Shown: positions 40,661 through 49,454, counted from the first letter of the stretch. The stretch: 64,000 bases of DNA from Streptomyces sp. BK340 (GCF_007827595.1 NZ_VISR01000028.1:62001-126000), one strand, 5' to 3'. Notes: a model not told the origin generated them from the letters alone. Made by a program: numbers and translations.

Positions 40661-40709
40661 TTGACTTTTCCTACCGGTCAGTAACACACTCGGGTTACCG
40701 CTAGTAACA
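40661..40709 (+). promoter_or_regulatory. TetR operator pair and -35 box before the acyl-CoA dehydrogenase
   Basis: TTGACT (40661-40666) may be a -35 box. Read on the minus strand, TGTTACT-GACC-GGTA (40672-40686) and TGTTACT-AGC-GGTAA (40695-40709) are near-copies, and the second contains the dyad GTTAC-N5-GTAAC. Two repressor sites covering the promoter fit TetR control. Confidence 0.55.
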
Positions 40710-40735
40710 CCGTACGCGCCGCCGCTGGAGGGGAC

Positions 40736-41965
40736 ATGGCCGAGTTCACCATGGAGCTCAACGACGAACAGAAGGAGGTCCGGGACTGGCTGCACGGTTT
40801 CGCCGCCGACGTGATCCGCCCCGCGGCCGCCGAATGGGACGAGCGTGAGGAGACTCCCTGGCCGGTCATCCAGGAGGCCGCGAAGGTCGGCATCTACTCC
40901 CTCGACTTCTATGCGCAGCAGTACTTCGACCCCACCGGCCTCGGTATTCCGATGGCCATGGAGGAGCTGTTCTGGGGCGACGCGGGCATCGCCCTCTCCA
41001 TTGTGGGCACCGGCCTGGCCGCCGTGGGCGTTCTCGCCAACGGGACCGAGGAGCAGATCGGCACCTGGATCCCCCAGATGTACGGCGACGCGAACGACGT
41101 CAAGGTCGCCGCGTTCTGCTCCTCCGAGCCCGACGCCGGGTCCGACGTCGCCTCCATGCGCACGCGTGCCGTGTACGACGAGGCCAAGGACGAGTGGGTG
41201 CTCAACGGTACGAAGACCTGGGCGACCAACGGCGGCATAGCCAACGTCCACGTCGTCGTCGCGGTCGTCGACCCGGAGCTCGGCTCCAAGGGCCACGCCT
41301 CCTTCATCGTCCCGCCGGGTACGCCGGGCCTGTCCCAGGGGCAGAAGTTCAAGAAGCACGGCATCCGCGCCTCGCACACCGCCGAGGTCGTCCTGGAGAA
41401 CGTGCGCGTTCCCGGCTCCTGCCTGCTCGGCGGCAAGGAGAAGCTGGACGAGCGGCTCGCCCGGGCCCGGCAGCGGGCGAAGGCCTCCGGCGGTGAGCGG
41501 GTCAGGAATGCGGCGATGGCCACGTTCGAGGCGTCCCGCCCGGCCGTCGGCGCGATGGCGGTGGGTACCGCGCGGGCCGCGTACGAGGTGGCTCTCGACT
41601 ACGCGACGACCCGTGAGCAGTTCGGGCGGCCGATCATCGACAACCAGGGCGTGGCCTTCCAGCTCGCGGACATGCGCACGCAGATCGACGCCGCGCGGCT
41701 GCTCGTGTGGCGTGCCTCCTGGATGGCGGTCAACGGCAAGCCGTTCACCGCGGCCGAGGGCTCCATGTCCAAGCTGTTCGCCAGCGAGACCGCGAAGAAG
41801 GTGACCGCGCAGGCGATCCAGATCCTGGGCGGCAACGGGTACACCAGGGAGTACCCGGTGGAGCGGATGCACCGGGACAGCGCGATCTACACGATCTTCG
41901 AGGGTACGAGTGAGATCCAGCGGCTGGTGATCGCGCGGACCCTGTCGGGGATGCCGATCCGGTAG
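40736..41965 (+). CDS. acyl-CoA dehydrogenase
   Basis: The protein has 409 residues. AFCSSEPDAGSD near 122-133 binds flavin and substrate, LNGTKTWATNGG near 156-167, and catalytic Glu389 is in YTIFEGTSEIQRL. It catalyses the first step of fatty-acid beta-oxidation with electron transfer to ETF. The insertion around residues 240-260 (LDERLARARQRAKASGGERV) is slightly longer than in short-chain enzymes. GGAGGGGAC precedes the ATG. Probably repressed by the divergent TetR regulator. Confidence 0.94.
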   Translation: MAEFTMELNDEQKEVRDWLHGFAADVIRPAAAEWDEREETPWPVIQEAAKVGIYSLDFYAQQYFDPTGLGIPMAMEELFWGDAGIALSIVGTGLAAVGVLANGTEEQIGTWIPQMYGDANDVKVAAFCSSEPDAGSDVASMRTRAVYDEAKDEWVLNGTKTWATNGGIANVHVVVAVVDPELGSKGHASFIVPPGTPGLSQGQKFKKHGIRASHTAEVVLENVRVPGSCLLGGKEKLDERLARARQRAKASGGERVRNAAMATFEASRPAVGAMAVGTARAAYEVALDYATTREQFGRPIIDNQGVAFQLADMRTQIDAARLLVWRASWMAVNGKPFTAAEGSMSKLFASETAKKVTAQAIQILGGNGYTREYPVERMHRDSAIYTIFEGTSEIQRLVIARTLSGMPIR

Positions 41966-41980
41966 CGTCGTGGGGACGCT
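41964..41980. terminator. short hairpin spanning two convergent stop codons
   Basis: AGCGTC (41964-41969) pairs with GACGCT (41975-41980). It sits between the acyl-CoA dehydrogenase and cupin genes, whose stop codons it overlaps. Confidence 0.35.
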
Positions 41981-42588
41981 CAGCGGTGTCTCAGAGGCGT
42001 GAGTTGCTCGATGTCGTACCGCCTGCGGAGTTCCTCGATCGCCTCGTGGTCCGGCGGCCCCCCGTTCCCCAGGATCTCCAGCAGCTCCTCGAAGTAGCGC
42101 TCGTGATCGGGGGGCGGGGACGCCTGGAAGAACATCTTCGCCGGGGTGTCCGTCGGGTTGGCGAAGGCGTGTGGGCAGCCGGGGGGTACGACGATCACCG
42201 TGCCCGGGGTTGCCCGTACCACACGGCTGCCCGAACTCGACTCCCACTTCTGCCAGTTGTCGGGGGTGCGGACACGCGGCTCGAAGGCGAGCACGTCCAG
42301 TTCGCCGTCGAGGACGTAGAACAGCTCCTCGCTGCGCGTGTGCACATGGGCACCGACGTCGAAGCCCGGCGGGACCTCCACCTCGAAGGTGGAGGCCGTG
42401 CGCGAATGGGTGCCGGTGACCTTGAACGTCACGCGCTGGGCGGACGTCGCGACGACGCGGCCATGGCCGGGAGGCACCAGCAGTCCCTCGGTCTGCGTCG
42501 CCTCCCGGACCGGCGCGTCCGCCCGGGCCTGTGCCACTCCTCGGGCCGCGGACCCTTCCGGTACCGCCAGCCCCTCGGTCGTCGTCAT
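41980..42588 (-). CDS. cupin-domain oxygenase of the rppA operon
   Basis: The protein has 202 residues. Cupin motif 1 is GAHVHTRSEELFYVLDGEL near 78-96 (His/His/Glu metal ligands) and motif 2 is VVPPGCPHAFANP near 133-145. It is the third gene after rppA and the CYP158A-type P450, starting seven bases after the latter. In Streptomyces, cupins at this position (MomA type) are reported to oxidise 1,3,6,8-tetrahydroxynaphthalene to flaviolin, the quinone the P450 then couples. The assignment rests on context plus fold. Confidence 0.88.
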   Translation of the reverse strand: MTTTEGLAVPEGSAARGVAQARADAPVREATQTEGLLVPPGHGRVVATSAQRVTFKVTGTHSRTASTFEVEVPPGFDVGAHVHTRSEELFYVLDGELDVLAFEPRVRTPDNWQKWESSSGSRVVRATPGTVIVVPPGCPHAFANPTDTPAKMFFQASPPPDHERYFEELLEILGNGGPPDHEAIEELRRRYDIEQLTPLRHR

Positions 42589-42595
42589 CGGCCGC

Positions 42596-43810
42596 TCACC
42601 ACGTCACGGGCAGGGCTTCGGGCCCGCGGATCAACGCGCCCTTCTTGAAAGGCACCTGTCCTGGCGGTACGGCGAGCCGCAGACCCGGCAGCCGGTCCAG
42701 CAGGGCGTCCACCAGGAGCTCCGACTCCAGCCGCGCCAGCATGCCGCCGGGGCAGTAGTGCGGGCCGAAGCCGAACGCCACGTGCGGGTTGGGGCTGCGG
42801 GAGAAGTCGATGGTCTCCGGGTCCGTGAAGACGCCCGGGTCGCGGTTGGCGGCCAGGTAGGAGACGTAGACCGCGTCGCCCGCGCGGATCCGTACACCCC
42901 TGATCTCCACGTCCTCCAAGGCGATCCGGGCGAGGCCGACGGCGTTGCGGTGAGGGATGAAGCGCAGCAGTTCGTCGATCGCCCTCGGGCGGATCCCCGG
43001 ATCGGAGCGCAGCCGTGCGACCAGGTCGGGGCGGGTCAGCAGCAGGTAGAACAGCTGGCCGCTGTTGTTGGTGACCGCCTCCCCGCCGATCTGGAGGAGG
43101 ACGGCGAGACCGACGGCCTCCTCCAGGGTGACCTCGCCCCGGCCCACGGCGGCGCCGAGCAGCGAGGTGACGTCCTCGGCGGTGCTGCCCTCGCGCAGCC
43201 CGACGAGATCGGAGAAGTAGGCGCTCATCTCGCGCTTGGCCTTCTCGCTGGCCTCCTTTCCGTGCGCGGAGGACAGGATCAGCTGGGTCCAGGTGTGCAT
43301 GTCGGGCCGGTCGCCCGCCGGGACGCCCATCAGCTCGCAGATCACCGCGATCGGGAAGGGCGTGAGGACCGTCGCCGTCAGGTCGGCGGGCGGGCCGTCC
43401 TGGAGGAGTTCGTCGACCAGCTCGTCCAGCATGCCGCGCGCCTGCGGCCGGATCCGCTCCACGCCCTTCGCGGTGAACGCGGCGGCGACCGAACGCCGCA
43501 GCCGGGTGTGGTCGGGCGGATCCAGGACGCCGACCGCACCCCGGTCCGGGATGTAGTGCGGGGCGAGCCGGGTCACCTGCCTGCCCATGACCGCCGCGCG
43601 GCTGAAGCGGGAGTCGTTGGTCACCATGCGCACGTCGTCGTACCGGGTGACCAGCCACGCCCAGCCTTCGCCGCTGGCCAGCTGGACGCGGGTGACCGGG
43701 CCCTCGCGCATCAGGTCGGCCAGCACCGGGTCGAAGTCCGTCCCGGTCAGATCGAACGCCGGCCAGTGCCGGATCGGGGGCAGGGTCTCGGTGAGGGTCT
43801 CCTCGCTCAT
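42596..43810 (-). CDS. cytochrome P450, CYP158A type (biflaviolin synthase-like)
   Basis: The protein has 404 residues, the same length as S. coelicolor CYP158A2. Heme loop FGFGPHYCPGG, ExxR as ELLR. The I-helix reads IGGEAVTNNSG, lacking the usual acid-threonine pair, as known for CYP158A2. That enzyme joins two or three flaviolin molecules into red-brown pigments thought to protect against UV. ATG 43810 overlaps the rppA stop by four bases, so RppA and the P450 are translated together. Confidence 0.93.
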   Translation of the reverse strand: MSEETLTETLPPIRHWPAFDLTGTDFDPVLADLMREGPVTRVQLASGEGWAWLVTRYDDVRMVTNDSRFSRAAVMGRQVTRLAPHYIPDRGAVGVLDPPDHTRLRRSVAAAFTAKGVERIRPQARGMLDELVDELLQDGPPADLTATVLTPFPIAVICELMGVPAGDRPDMHTWTQLILSSAHGKEASEKAKREMSAYFSDLVGLREGSTAEDVTSLLGAAVGRGEVTLEEAVGLAVLLQIGGEAVTNNSGQLFYLLLTRPDLVARLRSDPGIRPRAIDELLRFIPHRNAVGLARIALEDVEIRGVRIRAGDAVYVSYLAANRDPGVFTDPETIDFSRSPNPHVAFGFGPHYCPGGMLARLESELLVDALLDRLPGLRLAVPPGQVPFKKGALIRGPEALPVTW

Positions 43811-44871
43811 CGAGTCGTCCCGCTGTCCTGGACCCAGCGGCCCACGGTCATCTCGGCGGTGATGCCGGGACCGAACCCGGCCAGCAGCCCGCGCGCCCGG
43901 TGTTCGGCACCGCCTTCCTCGAACAGCCGGCGCAGCGCGTCCAGGACGACGGCGCTGGCGATGTTGCCGTACTCGGTGAGCGTGGCCCGGCTGAACCGGA
44001 ACGCGTGCGGGTCGACCTGCAGGAACTTGCTGAGGTCGTCGAGTATTCGGGGGCCGCCCGCGTGGATGATGTAGAAGTCCAGGTCGGCGGCGTCCCAGCC
44101 GTGCGTGCCCGCGAGGTCCTGGAGCGCCGGGGCGAGCGGCTCCATGGTGGTCGGCACCCGCTTGTCCAGCAGGAAGTGGAAGCCGGTGGCCCGGACGTCG
44201 TACGCGATCCAGTCCTCGGTCTTGGGGATCAGGTACGAGCCGTTGCGCTCCAGCTGGACGCCCGATCCGCCCCGGCCGCGCACCACGGCAGCGGCGATGC
44301 CGTCGCCGAACAGGCCGTTGGACAGCAGCGAGCCGACGCCGAGGTCGGTGGGCTGGTAGCACAGCGAGCAGAACTCGCAGGCCACGATGAGGGCGTTGCC
44401 CTCGGGGTAGGCCGAGCAGAAGTCGTGGGCCCGGTTGATGGCCGCGCCGCCGGCCGCACAGCCCAGCTGGGCTATGGGGAGCTGGCGGGTGTTGGACGGG
44501 AAGTCCATCTCGTTGATCAGCCACGCGGTCAGCGACGGCATCATGAAGCCCGTGCACGACACGTAGATGATGACGTCGATGTCGGAGGTCAGGACCTCCG
44601 CTTCGTCGAGCGCGCGCTGGATCACCGCGGGGACGCGGGCCTTCGCCTCGGCCTCGTAGAGCTTGTTGCGTTCCTCGAACCCGGGGTGTTTCAGGGTCTC
44701 CTCGATGGGCTGCACGATGTGCCGGGTGCGGACGCCCGTGTTCTCGATCAGCCGGAGGGCCAGCGGGAGCTGGGGGTGGTCCGCGTGGTGCGTACGTGCC
44801 AGCTCCAGCGTCTCCTCCATCGTGATGACGTGTTCGGGTACGGACACCGAGGGTCTGCACAAAGTCGCCAT
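43807..44871 (-). CDS. rppA: 1,3,6,8-tetrahydroxynaphthalene synthase RppA (type III PKS)
   Basis: The protein has 354 residues from ATG 44871, with AGGGACGG upstream; an upstream frame of 23 codons is not conserved. Catalytic Cys138 is in QLGCAAGG, His in IIHAGGP and Asn in TEYGNIASA. It condenses five malonyl-CoA units to tetrahydroxynaphthalene, which becomes flaviolin. First gene of the three-gene operon with the P450 and cupin. Divergent from the TenA-like gene. Confidence 0.96.
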   Translation of the reverse strand: MATLCRPSVSVPEHVITMEETLELARTHHADHPQLPLALRLIENTGVRTRHIVQPIEETLKHPGFEERNKLYEAEAKARVPAVIQRALDEAEVLTSDIDVIIYVSCTGFMMPSLTAWLINEMDFPSNTRQLPIAQLGCAAGGAAINRAHDFCSAYPEGNALIVACEFCSLCYQPTDLGVGSLLSNGLFGDGIAAAVVRGRGGSGVQLERNGSYLIPKTEDWIAYDVRATGFHFLLDKRVPTTMEPLAPALQDLAGTHGWDAADLDFYIIHAGGPRILDDLSKFLQVDPHAFRFSRATLTEYGNIASAVVLDALRRLFEEGGAEHRARGLLAGFGPGITAEMTVGRWVQDSGTTR

Positions 44872-45034
44872 GAGCCGTCCCTGCTTTCGCCGTCCGCGGA
44901 CTCGCGCCCGCCGGTGAGAAGGTGGTCCACCCAGGTTCACCCGAGGGGGCGACGATCTCTCGTCGGATTACTCCGAATCGGGGACAAGGGGTATGTATCG
45001 GACCTGGAATCCGTACATCCCCCAGGAGGACCCG

Positions 45035-45697
45035 ATGGCGCCCGAAGCCGCAGAACTACTGGCCGGCACGACCGCTCAACTCGCCCCGGACCCGCGGACC
45101 AACCGCCTCGTCCCGCTGATCGCCGGGGGCGTGGCGAGCGGCGAGATCCTCGCCGCCCTGGCGCTGGAACAGCGGTGGGTGATCGCCGCGGACCGGCGCG
45201 CCTTCGTACACCTGGCGGAGCGCGCGGCCGGCTCCCGCACCGCGGCCGCTTTCTTCACCTCGCTCGCCGAGGGTGAGACGCTGGCGGGGGAGCATCTGGC
45301 CGCGTTCGCGGCGGCATCCGGCGTGACCGGGGAGCAGACGCGCGCGTACGTTCCCCGCCCCGGCTGCCAGGCCTACCCCGCCTACGTCTCCTGGCTCGCC
45401 CTCAACGCCTCCCCGGCCGACGCGATCCTGGCCCTCACCGCCAACTTCTCGGCGTGGGGCGGCTATTGCGCCCGCATCGCCGAAGGCCTGCGCCGTCACT
45501 ACGGCTTCTCGGACGAGGCCTGCGCCTTCTTCGACTTCTTCGCGCAGCCGTCCCCCGCCTTGGACGCACAGGCGACGGCGGCAGTGGAGGAGGCACTGGA
45601 ATCCGGCCGACTGAACACCGGCCTGGCCCGCGCCTACGGAAGCCTGCTCCAGTCCTACGAGGCGATGTTCTGGAACTCGCTGGGGGAAACTCCCTAG
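45035..45697 (+). CDS. TenA/heme-oxygenase-like helical protein
   Basis: The protein has 220 residues, all-helical, starting at ATG 45035 with AGGAGG five bases upstream; 14 more codons are open upstream. WLALNASPADAILALTANFSAWGGYCARI and FFDFFA match the TENA/THI-4 fold, but I cannot confirm the catalytic cysteine-glutamate pair of true thiaminase II. Annotation in relatives is often transcriptional regulator, which is doubtful. It is divergent from rppA, with 163 bp between. Its stop and the convergent DUF6213 stop overlap on a CTAG. Confidence 0.8.
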   Translation: MAPEAAELLAGTTAQLAPDPRTNRLVPLIAGGVASGEILAALALEQRWVIAADRRAFVHLAERAAGSRTAAAFFTSLAEGETLAGEHLAAFAAASGVTGEQTRAYVPRPGCQAYPAYVSWLALNASPADAILALTANFSAWGGYCARIAEGLRRHYGFSDEACAFFDFFAQPSPALDAQATAAVEEALESGRLNTGLARAYGSLLQSYEAMFWNSLGETP

Positions 45698-45930
45698 CCA
45701 GGAGCTCCACTGCTGTGGGCGATGCACGCCACGTCGATACGATCCGCGAGCTTCGCCAGCTCGATGGTCAACGCGGCGACCGTATCCTCGTCGAGCCCCT
45801 GCTCCCCGGCCTCGACAAGATGCAGCCACCGCCCACCGACGGTCCGCAACAACTTACTCACGTCGGCCGCGGCAACCTGCAGGGCACCGCGGTCGTCGAC
45901 GATCAGAGGCAGAGTCACTTCGCGGTTCAC
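45694..45930 (-). CDS. DUF6213 family protein
   Basis: The protein has 78 residues from GTG 45930 (NREVTLPLIVDDRGALQVAAADVSKLL), ending IDVACIAHSS. The sequence matches the short actinobacterial DUF6213 family as I remember it; function is unknown. The start is set by the family N-terminus and by a TACCAT box seven bases upstream, implying a leaderless mRNA; an ATG 30 codons upstream lies within the aldehyde dehydrogenase end. It lies 25 bp downstream of that gene. Confidence 0.75.
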   Translation of the reverse strand: MNREVTLPLIVDDRGALQVAAADVSKLLRTVGGRWLHLVEAGEQGLDEDTVAALTIELAKLADRIDVACIAHSSGAPG

Positions 45931-45937
45931 AAACGGG

Positions 45938-45943
45938 ATGGTA
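45938..45943 (-). promoter_or_regulatory. -10 box of the predicted leaderless DUF6213 gene
   Basis: On the minus strand TACCAT, seven bases, then GTG 45930. Confidence 0.4.
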
Positions 45944-45955
45944 GCCGCGCAGTCC

Positions 45956-47341
45956 TCACGCACCCTGCCAAACCGTGGTGATGTTGCAGAACTCCCGGAT
46001 TCCGTGCCCGGACAGCTCACGCCCGTACCCGGACCTCTTCACACCGCCGAAGGGGAACGCCGGATGGGAGACGGTCATCCCGTTGACGTACACGCCACCC
46101 GCCTCCAGGTCCCGCGCGAACCGCTCCACCTCGTTCTCGTCCTGCGTCCACACGTTCGAACTCAGCCCGAAGAAGGAGTCGTTCGCGATCAGGATCGCCT
46201 CGTCCAGGTCGTCGGCCCGGTACAGCGTGGCGACCGGTCCGAACGCCTCCTCGCGGTGGATGCGCATCTCCCGGGTGATGCCCGCCAGGACGGTCGGCGG
46301 GTAGAACCAGCCCGGCCAGTTGGGGCGTTCCCCGCCGCACAGCACCCGGGCGCCGCTGCGCTTCGCGTCGTCGACCAGCTCCTCCAGGTCGACCCGGCCC
46401 TGCTCGGTGGCGAGCGGCCCGACCTCGGTGTCCTCCGCCAGCGGGTCACCGATCTTGAGCGCCTTCATGCCCGCGACGAACTTCTCGGCGAAGGTGTCGT
46501 ACGCGTCGGTGTGCACGATGAACCGCTTCGCCGCGATGCAGGACTGTCCGTTGTTCTGCACCCGCGCGGTCACGGCGACCTGCGCCGCCCGGTCGAGGTC
46601 GGCGGAGGGCATGACGACGAACGGGTCGCTGCCGCCCAGCTCCAGCACCGTCTTCTTGATCATCTCGCCGGAGGCGGCGGCGACGGCCCGCCCGGCCGGC
46701 TCGCTGCCCGTGAGCGTCGCGGCCTTCACCCGCTCGTCGCGCAGGACGCCGTCGACCGCTCCCGAGCCGACCAGCAGTGTCTGGAAGCAGCCCTCCTTGA
46801 AGCCCGCCCGGTGGAACAGGTCCTCCAGGTACAGGGCCGTCTGGGGGACGTTCGAAGCGTGCTTGAGCAGGCCCACGTTGCCCGCCATCAGCGCGGGTGC
46901 GGCGAAGCGGATGACCTGCCACAGGGGGAAGTTCCACGGCATCACCGCGAGGACGGGCCCGAGCGGCCGGTAGCGCACCCGGACCCGCGAGGCGCCGGAG
47001 TCCCGCACGTCCGCCTCGGCCGGTTCCTCGTCGGCGAGCAGTCCCTCGGCGTGTTCGGCGTACCAGCGCATCGCCTTGGCGCACTTCGCGGCCTCCGCGC
47101 GGGCCTGCTTGACCGGCTTGCCCATCTCGGTGGTCATGACCCGGCCGATCTCCTGCTGGTCCTCCTCCAGCAGGTCGGCGGCCTTGTTCAGCAGTCGGGC
47201 GCGTTCGGCGAACGTGGTCGTCCGGTACGTGCGGAACGTCGCCTCGGCGAGCTGGAGCCGGCGTTCCAGCTCCTCCTCACCCATGGGCTCGTACGTCTTG
47301 AGCGTCTCGCCGTTCGCCGGGTTCACCGTCGCGATGGGCAT
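45956..47341 (-). CDS. NADP-dependent succinate-semialdehyde/aldehyde dehydrogenase
   Basis: The protein has 461 residues from ATG 47341 with AGGGAGG upstream. VMPWNFPLWQ near 134-143, LTGSEPAGRAV near 207-217, catalytic Glu in LELGGSDPF and Cys in NNGQSCIAAKR. This is the GabD1-type layout: VNPANGETLKTYEPM at the start and the NGM-VSHPAFPFGGVKRSGYGRELS end. It oxidises succinate semialdehyde from GABA or polyamine breakdown, though the exact aldehyde is unproven. Confidence 0.93.
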   Translation of the reverse strand: MPIATVNPANGETLKTYEPMGEEELERRLQLAEATFRTYRTTTFAERARLLNKAADLLEEDQQEIGRVMTTEMGKPVKQARAEAAKCAKAMRWYAEHAEGLLADEEPAEADVRDSGASRVRVRYRPLGPVLAVMPWNFPLWQVIRFAAPALMAGNVGLLKHASNVPQTALYLEDLFHRAGFKEGCFQTLLVGSGAVDGVLRDERVKAATLTGSEPAGRAVAAASGEMIKKTVLELGGSDPFVVMPSADLDRAAQVAVTARVQNNGQSCIAAKRFIVHTDAYDTFAEKFVAGMKALKIGDPLAEDTEVGPLATEQGRVDLEELVDDAKRSGARVLCGGERPNWPGWFYPPTVLAGITREMRIHREEAFGPVATLYRADDLDEAILIANDSFFGLSSNVWTQDENEVERFARDLEAGGVYVNGMTVSHPAFPFGGVKRSGYGRELSGHGIREFCNITTVWQGA

Positions 47342-47415
47342 GGCTGACCTCCCTGGGAGCGGGCTTGCTTCGACCTTCGCGCGCGGCGGTGCCGACCGCA
47401 ACGCGTAGGCCCCCC

Positions 47416-47889
47416 TCAGCCCGAGTGCTCCTCCAAGCGGTCGAGAAACGCGGCCTGAGCCGTGATGATCAGCGCCCGGGCCCGGTCCAGGCCGAACCAC
47501 GCCACCCGGTCCAGCTCCGGGAACTCCTGCGTCCGCCCGGACCTCGGCGGCCACTCCATGGTGAAGGTGCCGGGGGTTATCGCCTCCGGGTCCAGGTCGG
47601 CCTCGATCGCCCACACGGTCACGATCTTGCCGTTGGCCTGCGCGACCTCGCCCAGCGGTACGGCCTGCCCGTCGGGCGGCGCCAGCCCCAGCTCCTCCCG
47701 GAACTCGCGCCGGGCCGCTTCCCAGGCGGGCTCGTCCGGCTCGTACTCGCCCTTGGGCACGGTCCACGCTCCCGCGTCCTTCTTCGCGAAGAAGGGACCG
47801 CCCATATGGCCGAGCAACACCTCCAGCCTGTCGTCGGTGTGCCGGAACAGCAGTAGTCCCGCGCTGCGCTTCGTCGTCCGCACCGTCAC
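47416..47889 (-). CDS. Nudix hydrolase
   Basis: The protein has 157 residues. The Nudix box G47-x5-E53-x7-R61EFREE66-x-G68 is complete. The start GTG 47889 lies within GTGA shared with the DNA ligase stop, so the two are translationally coupled. It could clean up damaged nucleotides or an adenylated intermediate of ligation; similar bis(5-nucleosyl)-tetraphosphatase annotations are common. The substrate is not predictable from sequence. Confidence 0.92.
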   Translation of the reverse strand: MTVRTTKRSAGLLLFRHTDDRLEVLLGHMGGPFFAKKDAGAWTVPKGEYEPDEPAWEAARREFREELGLAPPDGQAVPLGEVAQANGKIVTVWAIEADLDPEAITPGTFTMEWPPRSGRTQEFPELDRVAWFGLDRARALIITAQAAFLDRLEEHSG

Positions 47890-49424
47890 GGCTTGACCTC
47901 CGGGTGGGCCGCCAGCAGGGCCTCCACCGTATCGGCCTGTGCCGCCCTCTTGTCCTCGCGGTATCGGACCACGCGGGCGAAGCGCAGGGTGACGCCGGCC
48001 GGGTAGCGGGAGGAGCGCTGCAGGCCGTCGTAGGCGATCTCCACGACGAGTTCCGGGCGTACGGTGACCAACCGGCCGTCGTCCTCGACGGCCAGCTCCC
48101 GCAGCCGCTCGGTCTGCCAGGCGAGCATCGCGTCGGTCATGCCCTTGAAGGTCTTGCCGAGCATCGCGAAGGTGCCGTCCGGGTTGCGGGCGCCGAGGTG
48201 GAGGTTGGAGAGCCTGCCGGTGCGGCGGCCGTGGCCCCACTCGGCGGCCAGGACGACCAGGTCGAGCGTGTGCACGGGCTTGACCTTCAGCCAGGACGCA
48301 CCGCGCCGGCCCGCGCTGTAGGGGGCGTCCAGCGCCTTCACGACCACGCCCTCGTGGCCGCGGGCGAGGGTGTCGGCGAGGAAGCGTTCCGCGTCGGGAA
48401 CGTGCTGCGGCCCCGACGCCACGGTCCGGCGGACCCGCAGCGGCGCGGGCACCAGATCGGCCAGGAGCGCGTGCCGTTCGGAGCACGGGAGGTCGAGGAC
48501 GTCCTGGCCGTCGACCAGCAGCACGTCGAAGAAGACGGGGCAGACCGGCACCTCCGCGGCGGCCTTCGCCACGTCGGTCCGGGAGCCCACCCGGCCCGCG
48601 GTCTCCTGGAAGGAGCGGGGCCGGCCGTCCGCGCCGAAGGAGATCACCTCGCCGTCGAGGATGAACCGGTCGCTCGCCAACCCCAGGGCCGCCCGGGTCA
48701 CTTCGGGCAGCCGGTCGGTGATGTCGTCCAGCGTCCGGGTGTGGATCCGGACCGCGCTGCCCTCCCGGTGGACCTGGACCCGGATGCCGTCCAGCTTCTC
48801 CTCCACCGCGCACGAGCCCAGCTTCTCGACCGCCTCGGCCACCGAGGAGGCGCTCTGCGCCAGCATCGGCAGCACCGGGCGGCCGACCGTGAGCCGGAAC
48901 CGGTCCAGCGTCCCGGGCCCCTGTGCCAGCAGGGCCTGTGCCACCGTCTGCAGCGACCCGGCGAGCATCACCGCGCGCCGGACGTCCGCCGGATCCGCGC
49001 CGGTCGCCTGCGCCAGACCCTCCACGGCGACCGCGTCCAGCGCGCCCTGCCGCACCTCACCGGTGAGCAGGCCGCGCAGGAAGTGCTGCTCCGCCCCGGT
49101 GGCCGCGCCCATCAGCTCGCCGACGATGCGGGCCCGCTCCGCCTGGGAGCCGGCCCCGGACACCTTGCCCAGCCCGCCGAGCCGGGCGTCGACCTCCCGC
49201 ACGGTCAGCGAGGGCTCGGCGGCCGGCGGGACCGGTCGGCTCAGCACCTTCCAGCCGACGCCGAGCCGCCCCTGCGGCAGCCGTCCGGCCAGGTAGGGGA
49301 TGACGATCGGCACGTCGTCCGCCTCCGCTTCCCGGAACAGTTCCGCGAGCAGCGCGGTCTTACGGGACCGGGCGGCCGTCGCGGCGACCTCCCGGGACAC
49401 CTCGGCGAGCCGGGACAGCAGCAT
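47886..49424 (-). CDS. ATP-dependent DNA ligase (LigB type)
   Basis: The protein has 512 residues. N-terminal helical DNA-binding domain at about 1-175, adenylation domain with the nucleophile Lys210 in EEKLDGIR, FDVLLVDG and EGVVVKALD motifs near 330-410, and an OB domain starting near 420. This is the archaeal/LigB-like enzyme found in actinobacteria alongside NAD-dependent LigA. It probably serves DNA repair. The downstream Nudix gene overlaps its stop; no Ku or polymerase domain gene is nearby, so it is not the NHEJ LigD system. Confidence 0.95.
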   Translation of the reverse strand: MLLSRLAEVSREVAATAARSRKTALLAELFREAEADDVPIVIPYLAGRLPQGRLGVGWKVLSRPVPPAAEPSLTVREVDARLGGLGKVSGAGSQAERARIVGELMGAATGAEQHFLRGLLTGEVRQGALDAVAVEGLAQATGADPADVRRAVMLAGSLQTVAQALLAQGPGTLDRFRLTVGRPVLPMLAQSASSVAEAVEKLGSCAVEEKLDGIRVQVHREGSAVRIHTRTLDDITDRLPEVTRAALGLASDRFILDGEVISFGADGRPRSFQETAGRVGSRTDVAKAAAEVPVCPVFFDVLLVDGQDVLDLPCSERHALLADLVPAPLRVRRTVASGPQHVPDAERFLADTLARGHEGVVVKALDAPYSAGRRGASWLKVKPVHTLDLVVLAAEWGHGRRTGRLSNLHLGARNPDGTFAMLGKTFKGMTDAMLAWQTERLRELAVEDDGRLVTVRPELVVEIAYDGLQRSSRYPAGVTLRFARVVRYREDKRAAQADTVEALLAAHPEVKP

Positions 49425-49454
49425 GCAGTCATGGTTGCACCGCGGGTGCGGTCT

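Noticed and set aside
42596..44860. 754-residue frame that appears to fuse an upstream domain to the CYP158A-type P450
   Set aside because: The first half is out-of-frame rppA DNA; the real P450 begins at 43810, overlapping the rppA stop by four bases.
47904..49440. very long plus-strand frame running into the XRE-cupin gene
   Set aside because: Only the last 193 codons (from 50463) are protein-like; the rest is antisense to the ligase and reductase genes, and a good promoter sits at 50428-50456.
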